The notes beneath the pieces are model-generated. The model was not told where the DNA came from. It made no database searches and saw only the letters and a program-made list of their open reading frames with translations. 23,036 bases of DNA from Glomus cerebriforme (lineage: Eukaryota; Glomeromycota; Glomeromycetes; Glomerales; Glomeraceae), in NCBI GenBank assembly GCA_003550305.1, contig QKYT01000182.1:15984-39019 (forward strand). Direction: 5' to 3'. The translations under genes were made by a program, and so were the position numbers. This document shows positions 9,988-19,261 of this stretch, in pieces (position 1 is the first letter of the stretch; every line of letters starts with the position of its first letter).

Positions 9988-11450
9988 TTACAAAAAGTTA
10001 AAGGAGAGCCGTATCCTAATGCCCTGAACTGTCAGATCCATCAGAGGGACCGATTAGCCCAAAAGGTTAATTCAGGAGGTTCCTAAGGAGAAAGCTCTAG
10101 AGAGCAAGTCCAAAGATGGAACAGAGGCTGAGGTCAGTGATGGGAGCCTTGAAACCCGAGCAGCATCGGTGAGGTCACGTGATATAAGTATGTCTCTAGC
10201 AGGAAGCGTAGAGGCCATTATGTGACAACGAGGGAGCCAGGTTTGGTGGAAGAAGTCTCTTTGTAACTTTGTGGCCGCCTGGCAGATAATAGTCTTGAAA
10301 GAGGTAGAGGAAAAACCATTGTTTGTGAGAAAGGTCGAGAGGTCATGTGGAATGAAAAAGAAGAGGCCATTACAGAGAACCTGAGGAAAAAGACCAAATA
10401 TTTAAAAAGAGAAACTCTTGACTGGAAGGGAAGGCAGAAACGTCTTTATTACGGCATTTAGACCAGAAGACAGTGATCGATTCAAGTAGCGCATCTTTAA
10501 AAGAGTTAAACAGAATTGGAAAAGAGGTATGAGGTAAAGGTGGAGCATCCGGAAAATCTGAGCCTTAATATCAGCTGAGCAAATCGTAAGATGAGGCAAA
10601 GATTCAGGACAAGCTTGGCAAAAGAAACAGCGGAGTTGAGTTCATCCGGATAGTAATAAGAATGACGTGAATTTAAAATGTCCATGGTAGGAAGTTCCAA
10701 AAATTTTAATTTGGACTGAAAGGAGTAATGAAAAATACGTCATTCCTGCATTTTAGATGGGGAGAGGTTGGAGAAAGGTACATATGAGTTAAAAACTGAC
10801 CAAGATAAATTCTAATCGATTAGTGTGGAGGATGGGGTTAAATAAGAAAACCTATTTAGGAACAAAATATTAAATAAGAAAGATAATTATTAAGTCACAT
10901 GGAAGGGAGAATTAATTCTAATAGTACTAAAGGACAATAAAACCACTAAGGAGGAAGGGAAAGAAAAAGAAAATTTATCTATCATAGGGAAATCCGAATG
11001 GTGTGAACAAGCACGAGTCAGGGAATTGGCCATATTATGCAAATAATTATCAGAATGAGAAGGAACTTTGTTCATGGAAATGGAAAGATTTTTTGACACA
11101 AAAAGTTTTACAAAGAGCGACCAAAGAAAATATCCATAGAAATTAGTCAAAGAAATAGAAGGATTGTCAGTAATTAAATTAACGTAATTAATAACAGATG
11201 CACAATCTGTGTAAATATTCAAATAGGCATTAATAGGAATAAAGGAACAAATCATGACAAATGGTGCCAATTCAGCAATCAAAGAAAATGCAACGAGGTA
11301 TGAAAAGGGGACAGCATGGGAGAGTAATAAAAGTGGTTCAACGTTAGACTGAATCCAGGCGCAAGAAAGGCGCAGGGAACTATTAATGATGACAAAAGAG
11401 CCATCAATATAAAAGTGATAAGAATTAGATAAAAAATAAAGGAAAAATTT
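9988..11450 (-). pseudogene. LINE B ORF2, 3' part: RNase H and C-terminal tail
   Basis: This is the continuation of ORF2 beyond the MULE. RNase H removes the RNA strand during element synthesis. Visible motifs in one open frame (about 11450-10890) are YIDGSFVII (first Asp), ELAP (Glu), IYTDCASVI (Asp) and PSHSDNYLHNMANSL. In the last of these, the usual N-x-x-A-D has Asn in place of the final Asp. The frame then breaks near 10890, resumes at 10700-10402 and breaks again. A tail with RDFFHQTWLPRCHIMAS follows to the TAA at 9988-9990, the same stop position as in copies A and C. A reading frame that begins at 11483 inside the MULE inverted repeat runs into this domain, but this is an accident of insertion. 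Confidence 0.85.
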
Positions 11451-11489
11451 AAACGGTGCATCCATGCACACGGTGCATCCCACGTGACT
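11451..11489 (+). repeat. MULE left terminal inverted repeat
   Basis: This 39-bp end pairs with the right end with three or four differences and a small indel. It contains GGTGCATCC twice (11455-11463 and 11472-11480), separated by 8 bp, and ends in CACGTGACT. The repeated word may be a transposase-binding motif; that is inference. Confidence 0.85.
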
Positions 11490-11730
11490 AGATCATAATT
11501 CTGGCCAGAATTAAGACGTTATGAAAATTTTCCTTTTTTTGGAATAACACGTGATTGTCGCGTATAATTGCATCATATGTTTATATTACATAAAGCATCT
11601 AACCTCTTTAATTATTACGTCATCCATATATTCTTCTTCGTTCCCAAGGCTTTTTGACTATTTGTTCCTTCTTTTTGAAACCTTTTACGCTATTTTTTTA
11701 CTTTCCAAGGTCTTTTACACTCTATTTAAT
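11490..11730 (+). promoter_or_regulatory. MULE 5' non-coding region (putative promoter)
   Basis: This is the 241 bp between the inverted repeat and the transposase ATG. It holds a perfect 18-bp palindrome (11496-11513, core AATTCTGGCCAGAATT), a CACGTG box at 11548-11553, TATA-like words near 11560-11585 and a T-rich stretch before the ATG. In eukaryotes such a region should contain the promoter, but the transcription start cannot be placed from sequence alone. Confidence 0.4.
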
Positions 11731-14115
11731 ATGGATCCTAACATTCACATAGAAGAAGAGTCTTTAGATAACCTTTATGTAGGTAAATTATTTGTATCAT
11801 GGGAAGAAGTTACAGTGTTTCTTGATAATTTCTGTATGCAAAAAGGGTTTGGTTATAGAAAGGGTCGGTCAACAAAAATGGATAATACTGAGGATGCGAT
11901 AAAAAGAACTTTTTTATGTAAGCATGCAGGTACAAGCAATGTAAATAATAAAACTACGACCCTTAACGAACAGCGGATCAAACCTTCATGCAGAGTGAAT
12001 TGTCCGTGGCGGGTTAATATTAATAAGAAGAGTGAAGAAACTTATATGGTAACAACATTTGTTAATGAACACAAAGATCACACTCTTAATCCACAAACTG
12101 CACATTTATTACCACAATTTCGAAAATTAACTGAAGACATGTTGACCGATATACGATTCTGGACACTTGAAGGTGATCTTAATGCAACTAAACAATACCG
12201 AATGCTTGTAAGCAAATATCAATGTCGCATTGTCAAACAGGATCTTTATAATGCAATCCATATGTTTCGACGCCAAAAGGAACCTGCAAAAAATGATGCG
12301 TGTAACATTATCAGTTCTTTATTAGAAAAAAAAGCGGATGATCCAGAATGGATTGTTGAATACCAATTAGATCCAGTATCAAGATCTCTTACGCATATTT
12401 TATGGATGGAACCTCAACAAGTTGAATTATATATCCGATATGGTTCAGTTGTTGCGCATGATAACACTGCAAAAACGAACATATATGGTCTTCCACTTTC
12501 TATTTTTGTTATTATTGATAACAATTATAATACAAGACCAGTTGCACAAGCATTTTTAGATGACGAAACTCTAGAATCATATGCATGGAGTTTAAGGGTC
12601 ATGTTACAAGCACTTCATATTTATCCAACGGTAATGATTACAGATGCTGATCCTGCAATGGATGCAGCTATTGCTCAAGTTTACCCTCAAACAAAACACT
12701 TGCATTGCATATGGCACATTGGTCAAAATATTCCGAAGAATTTGAAAAGCAAATTACATAACAATTATGAGGAATTTGCGAAAAAATTCTTTCAGTGCCG
12801 CAATAAACTCAATATTGATGATTTTGAATATGGCTATATGAAATTAATTGAAGCTTATCCAGACGCAAAAACCTATCTTGAACGGTTATATGAAAGCAAA
12901 AAGTCATGGGCAAGGTGTTACACTAGTTCATGTTTCACAGCAGGTATGCAGTCAACAAGCCGTGTTGAAAGTATTAATGGAGTAATTAAAAAGGATTTAG
13001 ATGGTCGATGTGTATCATTAAATAGTGTTTGTGAAAGTCTAACTCGGATTCTCAAGGAACGACAAAATAATAAAGAATTTATAACATGGAAAGAATCTAT
13101 GCCGTTAATTTCACCTCCTAATGTTTACAATACAATATTTCAAGATATTGATAATGAGCTCTGCATTAATGTAACCCTTGCAATAACTGAGAAAATTCGC
13201 GAACAAATGAATCTCAGTTTTCTGTACCATGCAAAACAAGTTGATCATAATAAAAGAGATTTCAATGTTGAATTTTCATGTGAAGAGGGCTGTGTTGACG
13301 AAGTATTTGATTTACCTCAAGGGTGTGCAAATGTGATTTTTGAAGACATTTGTGACCAATTGGGTTCAATATGGGAAGTGCGGCATATGAAATATGAGTC
13401 ACCACCTCAATTTGTCTTTCTTTTGACAAATGGTGACTATAAATGTACATGCAAGTTATATAACACTTCGGGTTGGGTTTGTAGACACTTTTTCCGTGTC
13501 ATGTGCATGACTCCGGCAGCCAGATTTCATATCAACATGATAAATCACCATTGGCTTAAGGACGAAGTATATGGCAATGATTTGAATAACAGAGATTTTA
13601 TTGGTTTAATAACAAATAATACAGCTGGGTCTACAACTCTTCCTCAACTTCCTGTAAAATGGGTTTCTATCACAACTAGCGAAGTTATTGGATTGTCAAG
13701 ACAAGAACAAGGATTGGCCCAACGACAATTAAAAGCTAAACAAAGATTTGCGAAAGCATTTGGTCTTGCAAAGACAACGATAAATAAAGCAATTGAATTA
13801 AATTTGGATGAAAAGTTGATCTTGATTCTTGAGAATTTCCGAGAAACAGAAATCAAACCAATGCTTGTTACAGCATGCACACAATCTAATGATTCTGAAA
13901 AAGAAAATGTTATTGTTATGGACTTGGATGCTGAAAATCCAGTTGTAAAACGTCGGAAGGGACGCCCACAAGCAGCTCGTAGAATTCTTGGTACTGTTGA
14001 GAATCAACAGTCATCTGCGGTACCGAAATCCAGAAGTGTTACATGCACTTATTGCCATGAAGTGGGTCATAATATTAGGAGTTGCGAAGAAAGAATTGCT
14101 AGTGAAAATAGCTAG
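11731..14115 (+). CDS. MULE transposase with FAR1-like, DDE, SWIM and CCHC zinc knuckle regions
   Basis: A 794-residue nuclear transposase expected to bind the element ends and catalyse cut-and-paste movement. The ATG at 11731 is chosen because the frame upstream (to 11551) starts at GTG and encodes a hydrophobic T-rich translation unlike the family. FAR1/WRKY-GCM1-like zinc region, about residues 20-120: Cys63, Cys87/Cys91, His114 and His117. MULE catalytic domain, about 235-420: Asp244 (HDNTAKTN), Asp305/Asp307 (ITDADPAM), the CIWH motif at 326-329 and Glu413 (RVESINGV). SWIM zinc finger: Cys572, Cys574, Cys584, His586. A basic AT-hook-like KRRKGRPQ lies near 740-747, and a C-X2-C-X4-H-X4-C knuckle at Cys772-Cys785. 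There are no stops, frameshifts or introns. It resembles FAR1/FHY3-type MULE proteins, which also gave rise to host transcription factors. Since it sits between inverted repeats, transposase is the better reading. Confidence 0.93.
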   Translation: MDPNIHIEEESLDNLYVGKLFVSWEEVTVFLDNFCMQKGFGYRKGRSTKMDNTEDAIKRTFLCKHAGTSNVNNKTTTLNEQRIKPSCRVNCPWRVNINKKSEETYMVTTFVNEHKDHTLNPQTAHLLPQFRKLTEDMLTDIRFWTLEGDLNATKQYRMLVSKYQCRIVKQDLYNAIHMFRRQKEPAKNDACNIISSLLEKKADDPEWIVEYQLDPVSRSLTHILWMEPQQVELYIRYGSVVAHDNTAKTNIYGLPLSIFVIIDNNYNTRPVAQAFLDDETLESYAWSLRVMLQALHIYPTVMITDADPAMDAAIAQVYPQTKHLHCIWHIGQNIPKNLKSKLHNNYEEFAKKFFQCRNKLNIDDFEYGYMKLIEAYPDAKTYLERLYESKKSWARCYTSSCFTAGMQSTSRVESINGVIKKDLDGRCVSLNSVCESLTRILKERQNNKEFITWKESMPLISPPNVYNTIFQDIDNELCINVTLAITEKIREQMNLSFLYHAKQVDHNKRDFNVEFSCEEGCVDEVFDLPQGCANVIFEDICDQLGSIWEVRHMKYESPPQFVFLLTNGDYKCTCKLYNTSGWVCRHFFRVMCMTPAARFHINMINHHWLKDEVYGNDLNNRDFIGLITNNTAGSTTLPQLPVKWVSITTSEVIGLSRQEQGLAQRQLKAKQRFAKAFGLAKTTINKAIELNLDEKLILILENFRETEIKPMLVTACTQSNDSEKENVIVMDLDAENPVVKRRKGRPQAARRILGTVENQQSSAVPKSRSVTCTYCHEVGHNIRSCEERIASENS

Positions 14116-14309
14116 TTAATATTAGTATTCTTCCCATATAATCTTTGATATCATGTAATAAAAAATTGATTCGTAAAAATAAACATGTTGCAATTTTATT
14201 TCACGACGCAGTTGATCAACATCATATATAAATGACCAGCCACATTTTTTCGTGATCACTAATTTCAGTTTTCTCTCACGCTCTTTCATAATACCTAGTG
14301 CAGTCTAAG

Positions 14310-14379
14310 GTTAGTACCATTCTTAAAGATAAAAAAGTGAAAGGAAATACTAACCTTACTTTTTCTTTTCTTTTCTTAG
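14310..14379 (+). other. Intron-like segment with canonical signals
   Basis: A 70-bp stretch begins GTTAGT and contains a perfect TACTAAC branch-point word at 14348-14354. It ends in a pyrimidine run and TTAG (14376-14379). The length and signals fit a fungal spliceosomal intron. The same bases also form an 11-bp perfect inverted repeat (14306-14316 with 14348-14358), which is an alternative explanation. No coding exon is evident on either side. Confidence 0.35.
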
Positions 14380-14406
14380 ATTAAACAACCAACGACTAAC
14401 TGAAAT

Positions 14407-14765
14407 TTCTTGGAAAAGAACGGTCAGAAATACTTTAAATGAGAGGTAGTAGTTTCTTCACTCATTATTTTCTTTGTTTTTTGCTTTCTTTTTCACTTTC
14501 CTATCCTTTGAAACGTTTACTAGCAGTTTTTTCTTCGCTAAAACACCAGACTTCTTGAATGGAACAATCAGAATGCTTTGAATATGAGGTAGGGTTGTTC
14601 CATTATTATTGTTGTTTTTTACTTTCATTGTTCTTTTGTTTTCTTCCTTTAAAATGCTAATAACAGTTTTCTTTCTTAGAAACGGTCAAACTCTGAGCTT
14701 CTTGAACGAAACAATTAGAATGCTTTAAACACGAAATAGGGTGATAGGGTGATTTTATTTATCAT
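14407..14765 (+). repeat. Tandem repeat of about 146 bp, 2.5 copies
   Basis: Units start at 14407, 14552 and 14699 (the last partial). Each opens with TTCTTGRA, then CAATYAGAATGCTTTRAA-like sequence, a GAGGTAG or GAAATAG word, a T-rich block, and CTARNAGTTTTCTT before the next unit. A degenerate earlier unit may precede 14407. Similarity between full units is moderate, so the duplication is old relative to the intact transposase. Confidence 0.65.
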
Positions 14766-14932
14766 TTAGGCCAGAAATGGCTACAGTAGCATGGTAGAGG
14801 ATTCCAAACTTCAGGGCTTCAGTTATTGAACGAAGTGATTGGAACATAAATTTAAAATTTTTATTTGTTTTAAGTTCGAATAGTTCGAATTAAGCCAATC
14901 AAAAATTCCTATTGTGTATCACGTGATATTAA

Positions 14933-14969
14933 AGTCACGTGGGTGCACCGTGTGCAGGGTGCACCGTTT
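14933..14969 (-). repeat. MULE right terminal inverted repeat
   Basis: A 37-bp inverted partner of 11451-11489, with AGTCACGTGGG at its inner edge and two GGGTGCACC words 7 bp apart. It ends in GTTT next to LINE B sequence resuming at 14970. Confidence 0.85.
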
Positions 14970-17900
14970 AGCAAAATCCAAAAATAAAAATGAGAAATAT
15001 CTAAAATATTGGGCAAAGGAGGAGAAACAGATAAAAACTGATCAAAATTGGGAGAGATAGAAAATTTAGAGGACAGAGAAGAGAGTTGCGAAGCAACTGT
15101 TTTAATAGAAATTTTAAAAGCTATAGAGTCCAATCGTTTTAAGCGATATTTAGAAACGGGGGGAAGGATCACGGAGAAAGTTAAATCAATTGAAAAGGAA
15201 CAATAGATAGGACTCAATTTCTTTATCCGGGAGGAAGTCAAAAAATGATGCAAATTTTGGTTCAATGAACAGCCTGGACACTGTTGTAAAGACAACAACT
15301 GAGAAACGGGAGTATGCGAAGAGTCAGAGGGAGGGACCGGGATCCAGTGGTCTATAAAAGCAGAATGCGACCTAGAAATATATTTAAAAATGTGACCAAA
15401 ACTAGTGCGGGAAGCACGGGAAAACCAATTAGCAATCCAATGAAAGCAAAATGCTTATTAGGCCAGTTGAAAGGGATAGATTGATAGGGAATATCAAAGG
15501 AAGAAATATCATCTAAGACAAACTCCAGTTTGAGACGACATGAAACTAAGGCGTTACGACAAATCTTAAAAGCGGCATAATGGTAACATAAAGGAGGTTT
15601 AGTATGATGGCAGAAAGAATAACGATAAGATAATTCCTTCCAGTCCATTAAATAAGTACCATTTATGGATAAAAGCTTCAATAAAAAGAGGATAGATTTA
15701 TTGCGGAAAGAAGAAAGACATTTAGAATATAAAGGACCAAGAACATCATGGATAGGGGTAGAACCACCCAAAACTGGGGAAAGTAAAGGGGAAGAAGAAA
15801 CATTCTCAAAAGACAAAATTATTGGAACGTAAAAATCTTAAAACATTGAAAAAGAAATCATTTTTTGAATTGGGAAAGGAGCTCCAAGAGGACCAATCAA
15901 TTATGGCAATAGGGGATAAGAGTGTTCACAAGGCTTTCTGTAAGAAAGTGAAATGGAGCTGTAACAGAGTAGAAAATTGGGAAGAAGAATTGAGATCAGT
16001 GAGAATATCAATACTGGCTTGTTTTAGAAGTTCAAAGTATAATAAAGAAATAGCAAAGTGTTTGGATGAAAACAAAATGGCATCAGGAAAGGTAGAAGCT
16101 AAATGAAGTTTATGTTTAAAAAGCCGTTTAAAGGGGGACATGAAAGCAGAACTTATAGCAGGGGAAATAAAAGTAACTTGGGAATGGTAGGCAACTTTGG
16201 AGAGCAAAACAATATTATGTAAATATGAGAGCTAGGCAGGGGAAAGATGTTTATAACGGATGGTCTCAACAAAAGAGACATATTCCTGTTTAATCTGAGA
16301 AAGGACAAAGGAGGAAGAAAGGTGAAGGTTAAACTATACCCCTAAAAATCTGAAGGAACACAAAGGGAAGATAGGAGTGATAGTAATGGAAGAAGGGATG
16401 TGGCCAAACAAAACTAAATTAGGGAATGGGAACTAATAGGAAAAGAAATCGGTGAAGAAGAAGTTATAACATTAAAAGTTAAAACATACTTCTTATAATT
16501 AGCCGAGGTGTTATTTAAATAATAAAATTCTTCTGTAATACTTAGAAGGTAGGCCAGGCCATCTAAGGAAGAAGAAATCAAAGTTGAATCATCCATGTAA
16601 GTCAAATTCGAAAAGGAAATAGACTCATGGTGAAATGAATGAGGAGAGATAGAAATCAATTTGGAATTAAAAAGTTCATAAGGAGAAGAAGCAGCGGAAT
16701 TAAGTTCCATAAGTAAGGGATCCAAATAGATGACCCAAAGAAGCGGGAAATAATTTCGCCTTGGTTAATGCCAATTTTTACGTGATAGTGATCAGAATGA
16801 CCAAACAGGGTAATAATTGAATTACATCTACTAGTAAATAAAAAAATAATAAAATTAATAGCAAGAACAGGAATCTTGAGATGAAGCAAAGCTAGACAGA
16901 GCATTTGTAAATCAATGGAATCAAAAGCTTTGCTGATGTCTCGGGAGAGGATCCACAAGGGTTTATTGTGGAACTTAGCATTATATATAATAGATTCCAA
17001 GGTAAAAATAGGTTCTTTACAGGAGCAACCAGGGAGGCCAGCAAAATTGCAGCCTTGAAGAACCTGGTGACAAGAAAGAATCTTGGAAAGGCGGTTAGTA
17101 AAAACCTTAATCATGGCTTTACGAAGGGTCTTCAAAAGGGTAATGGGCCAGGTATTAGGGAGCTTGCATTCCTACTCGTGAGGCTTAGGAATGGGATACA
17201 CAGAAGCGAGCCTCCAATCATCAGGGATAAAGCCTTTAGCAAGGCATAAGGACATAAGGTTTAGCATACACAATTTAGTCAAAGGGCCACACTGCTTAAG
17301 CATTTCGTACGAAATGCCAGAAGGACCAGGAGTCTTTTCACAAGGGAGAGAGGCGAGCACAGAGGAAAATTCATCTTGAGGAACAGGAACACAAAGAAAA
17401 TCGTAGATATCTGGATTAACCTCTGGAATAGGAGAATAGTGAACACGCCATTTTTCTGGGAATGTAAATAAATGTAAAGGATTATAATGGAAAATAGGAG
17501 AGCGAACAAAATTCTAAAAATGGAAAATAACAGCATCATTAATGTCCTTAGGGCTGGTAACGAGATGGTGCTGATTATCATTAGTACGGATAAGAATCTG
17601 ATCTAAAGTAATACAACGTCGAGAACGTTGTAAAGCAGATGAAATGAAAGTACGCTTGTGTGAATCAAAATCATCAATACGTTTGTCCAAAAAGGTTTCA
17701 ATCTGGGAAAGTTGGAACTGTTGCAATTCCACCTTTAGAAGAGATTTAACAAAGCGCTTAACTGAAAGAAGATTAGATAAAATTGCATAGTGAAAAATGA
17801 TTGGAAAAATTAATGCATTGAGAAAACGAGGGAGCGGGGAAATATGAATCAGAATCCAAAAAATTTAAATATGTAAGAATATTATTAAGTGTTTTAAAAT

Positions 17901-19225
17901 GATCAGTCCAGGAAAGAAAAATCTTAGGCGAGGACGCAGGTCAGAACACCGAGCAGGAATTTTAAAGGCATGAATAATATTGAAAAGGGAAGACAAAAAG
18001 AAGAAAAGACGTTCAATATGAGGAGTGTAGGAAGAACAGAATGTATTAGAAACTTTCTGCTTGAGCAAACACTCATGAGCAGAGTTCAATATTATCTGGC
18101 GTATAAAGGACCATAAGGGTTCCATACATGAAAAGGACGCGGAACGACTGAAAGAGTTGAATTTAGCCTCAGTGAGGTCTGAAAACTTAGTCCAGGTCTC
18201 AGGAAGAAGAGATGCATAATTAAAAACAAACCGATCTTGCGAACGGCGTGAGACAGTTGCAGAGGACAGAGTGTTAATAAACAAACGGAAATAAAGATAA
18301 TTAATGATCATTAAATGGTCAGAAGAATGGAAGGAAGAAGAAGTATTCCAGACTTCAGTCTAACACAAGTCAGATTGCACTTCAGGGTAGTTATACCAAA
18401 TATGGTCTAACTGGAAACATGAAAAAAGGAAATTACTAGGATTGTGAAAATAAGTAAGAATTCTAGTGGAGTTAAAGGTGGTAGGAAATTCAACGAAGTG
18501 GAAGTTAAGAAGGTAATTATAAAGTTTATGAAATTAAGGGGAACGAGAAGCAGAAAGATCATCCGGATTAAAATTGAGGTCCCCCATTAAAATAAGTTTA
18601 AGGTGATTATTAGAAGCATCCAGAAAAATAGAGTGAAGCTCTTGAATAGTTAATAAAAGCTTGTCTTTGTTAGCTAAGAAATAAGGAGGAAGGTAGGCAT
18701 TAACAATTCTGAGTTTGATGCCAAGGAAAAAGACATCTAGGTAAATGATACGAGATTTCCATTTAACGCATTTTTGAACATGTGAAGTGAAAATTTGAGA
18801 GGTGAGGAAACCTACACCACCAGTATACATATTAGTACGGGAAGTCCACCAACCAGTGAGATGACGATCTGGTAAATCAGAAAGGAATTGGGAATTGAAC
18901 GAAGAATAGGCTGTGATAAAATCTTGGCTGGGTTATAAGAGGGAATTTGGGTATCACTAAGAGCAAGCAAATGAATGTTCTTAGACATACAAGAATGTAG
19001 GATATTATGAAGAACGAGAGGGTCAGACAAACCGCCTCAAATATTATGAGTAGCTAAGGAAATAAATTCATGGGGATTATCATGGGAATAAAGGTTGAAA
19101 GTTTCATTACAATTAAAATAGTCCAAAAAATTATATTGCACACTAGAAAGAATAGGAAATTCAAAATTGGGGGAAGGGGGATTATGGAGTAATCTATCAT
19201 AATCATCTAAATTTGTAATATTCAT
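14970..19225 (-). pseudogene. LINE B ORF2, 5' part: endonuclease, RT and connector
   Basis: The start ATG at 19225 lies 36 bp after the ORF1 stop. The APE endonuclease shows THNI followed by TGA (19034-19036), where the family motif N-x-R-G is expected (CGA to TGA), then LALSDT, GGVGFL, IIYLDVFF, VNAYLPP, the catalytic GDLNF and SSDH. Further breaks are a frameshift near 18915, TAA after SASRSP (about 18533) and TAG before TEVW (about 18360). The RT shows KTPGPSGISYEML, PITLLKTLRK, motif A RDISKAFDSI (both Asp kept), motif B GINQGEIIS with a one-base loss just after it, and motif C YMDD. Extra stops include CAA to TAG near 17510 and TGG to TAG near 17170. The connector (16207-15352) parallels copy A. 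The reading then runs to the MULE boundary at 14970, inside the RNase H approach (ILDISHFYFW). Confidence 0.88.
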
Positions 19226-19261
19226 TAGAGATGAAATAAAAGAAGAGACATGGAAAGGGAA

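Larger units (their letters stand above)
14116..14932 (+). other. MULE 3' non-coding region
   Basis: This 817-bp stretch has no supported gene. It has AATAAA at 14157-14162, about 40 bp after the stop, which is a plausible poly(A) signal. It then holds an intron-like segment (14310-14379), the 146-bp tandem repeat (14407-14765), a twofold AGTTCGAAT (14873-14890) and ATCACGTGAT (14918-14927) just before the right inverted repeat. It could be a captured host fragment or a subterminal repeat region for transposase binding. Confidence 0.5.
11451..14969 (+). mobile_element. MULE (Mutator-like) DNA transposon nested in LINE B
   Basis: A 3,519-bp insert bounded by similar terminal inverted repeats (11451-11489 and 14933-14969). 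It interrupts the RNase H region of LINE B, whose protein frame resumes on either side (FYFWILL upstream, FLSNSYHFYIDG downstream). It carries a complete transposase on the plus strand, opposite to the LINE. MULEs usually make 8-11-bp target duplications. The AT-rich flanks here (left AAAAATTT, right GCAAAATC) do not show a clean one, perhaps through decay. An intact gene inside a decayed host element indicates a younger insertion, possibly still capable of movement. Confidence 0.9.

Noticed and set aside
10890..11483. 197-codon frame joining MULE terminal repeat to LINE RNase H
   Set aside because: The first residues come from the MULE inverted repeat read on the minus strand, and the rest is LINE B. 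It is an insertion-made chimera with no sign of function.
11551..11730. Sixty-codon N-terminal extension of the MULE transposase
   Set aside because: It starts at GTG, is hydrophobic and T-rich in origin, and precedes a well-placed ATG at 11731 where family-like sequence begins. It is treated as 5' non-coding.
11440..14980. Clear target-site duplication for the MULE
   Set aside because: Flanks were compared at 8-11 bp with two possible repeat ends. Only partial AT-rich similarity was found, so none is claimed.
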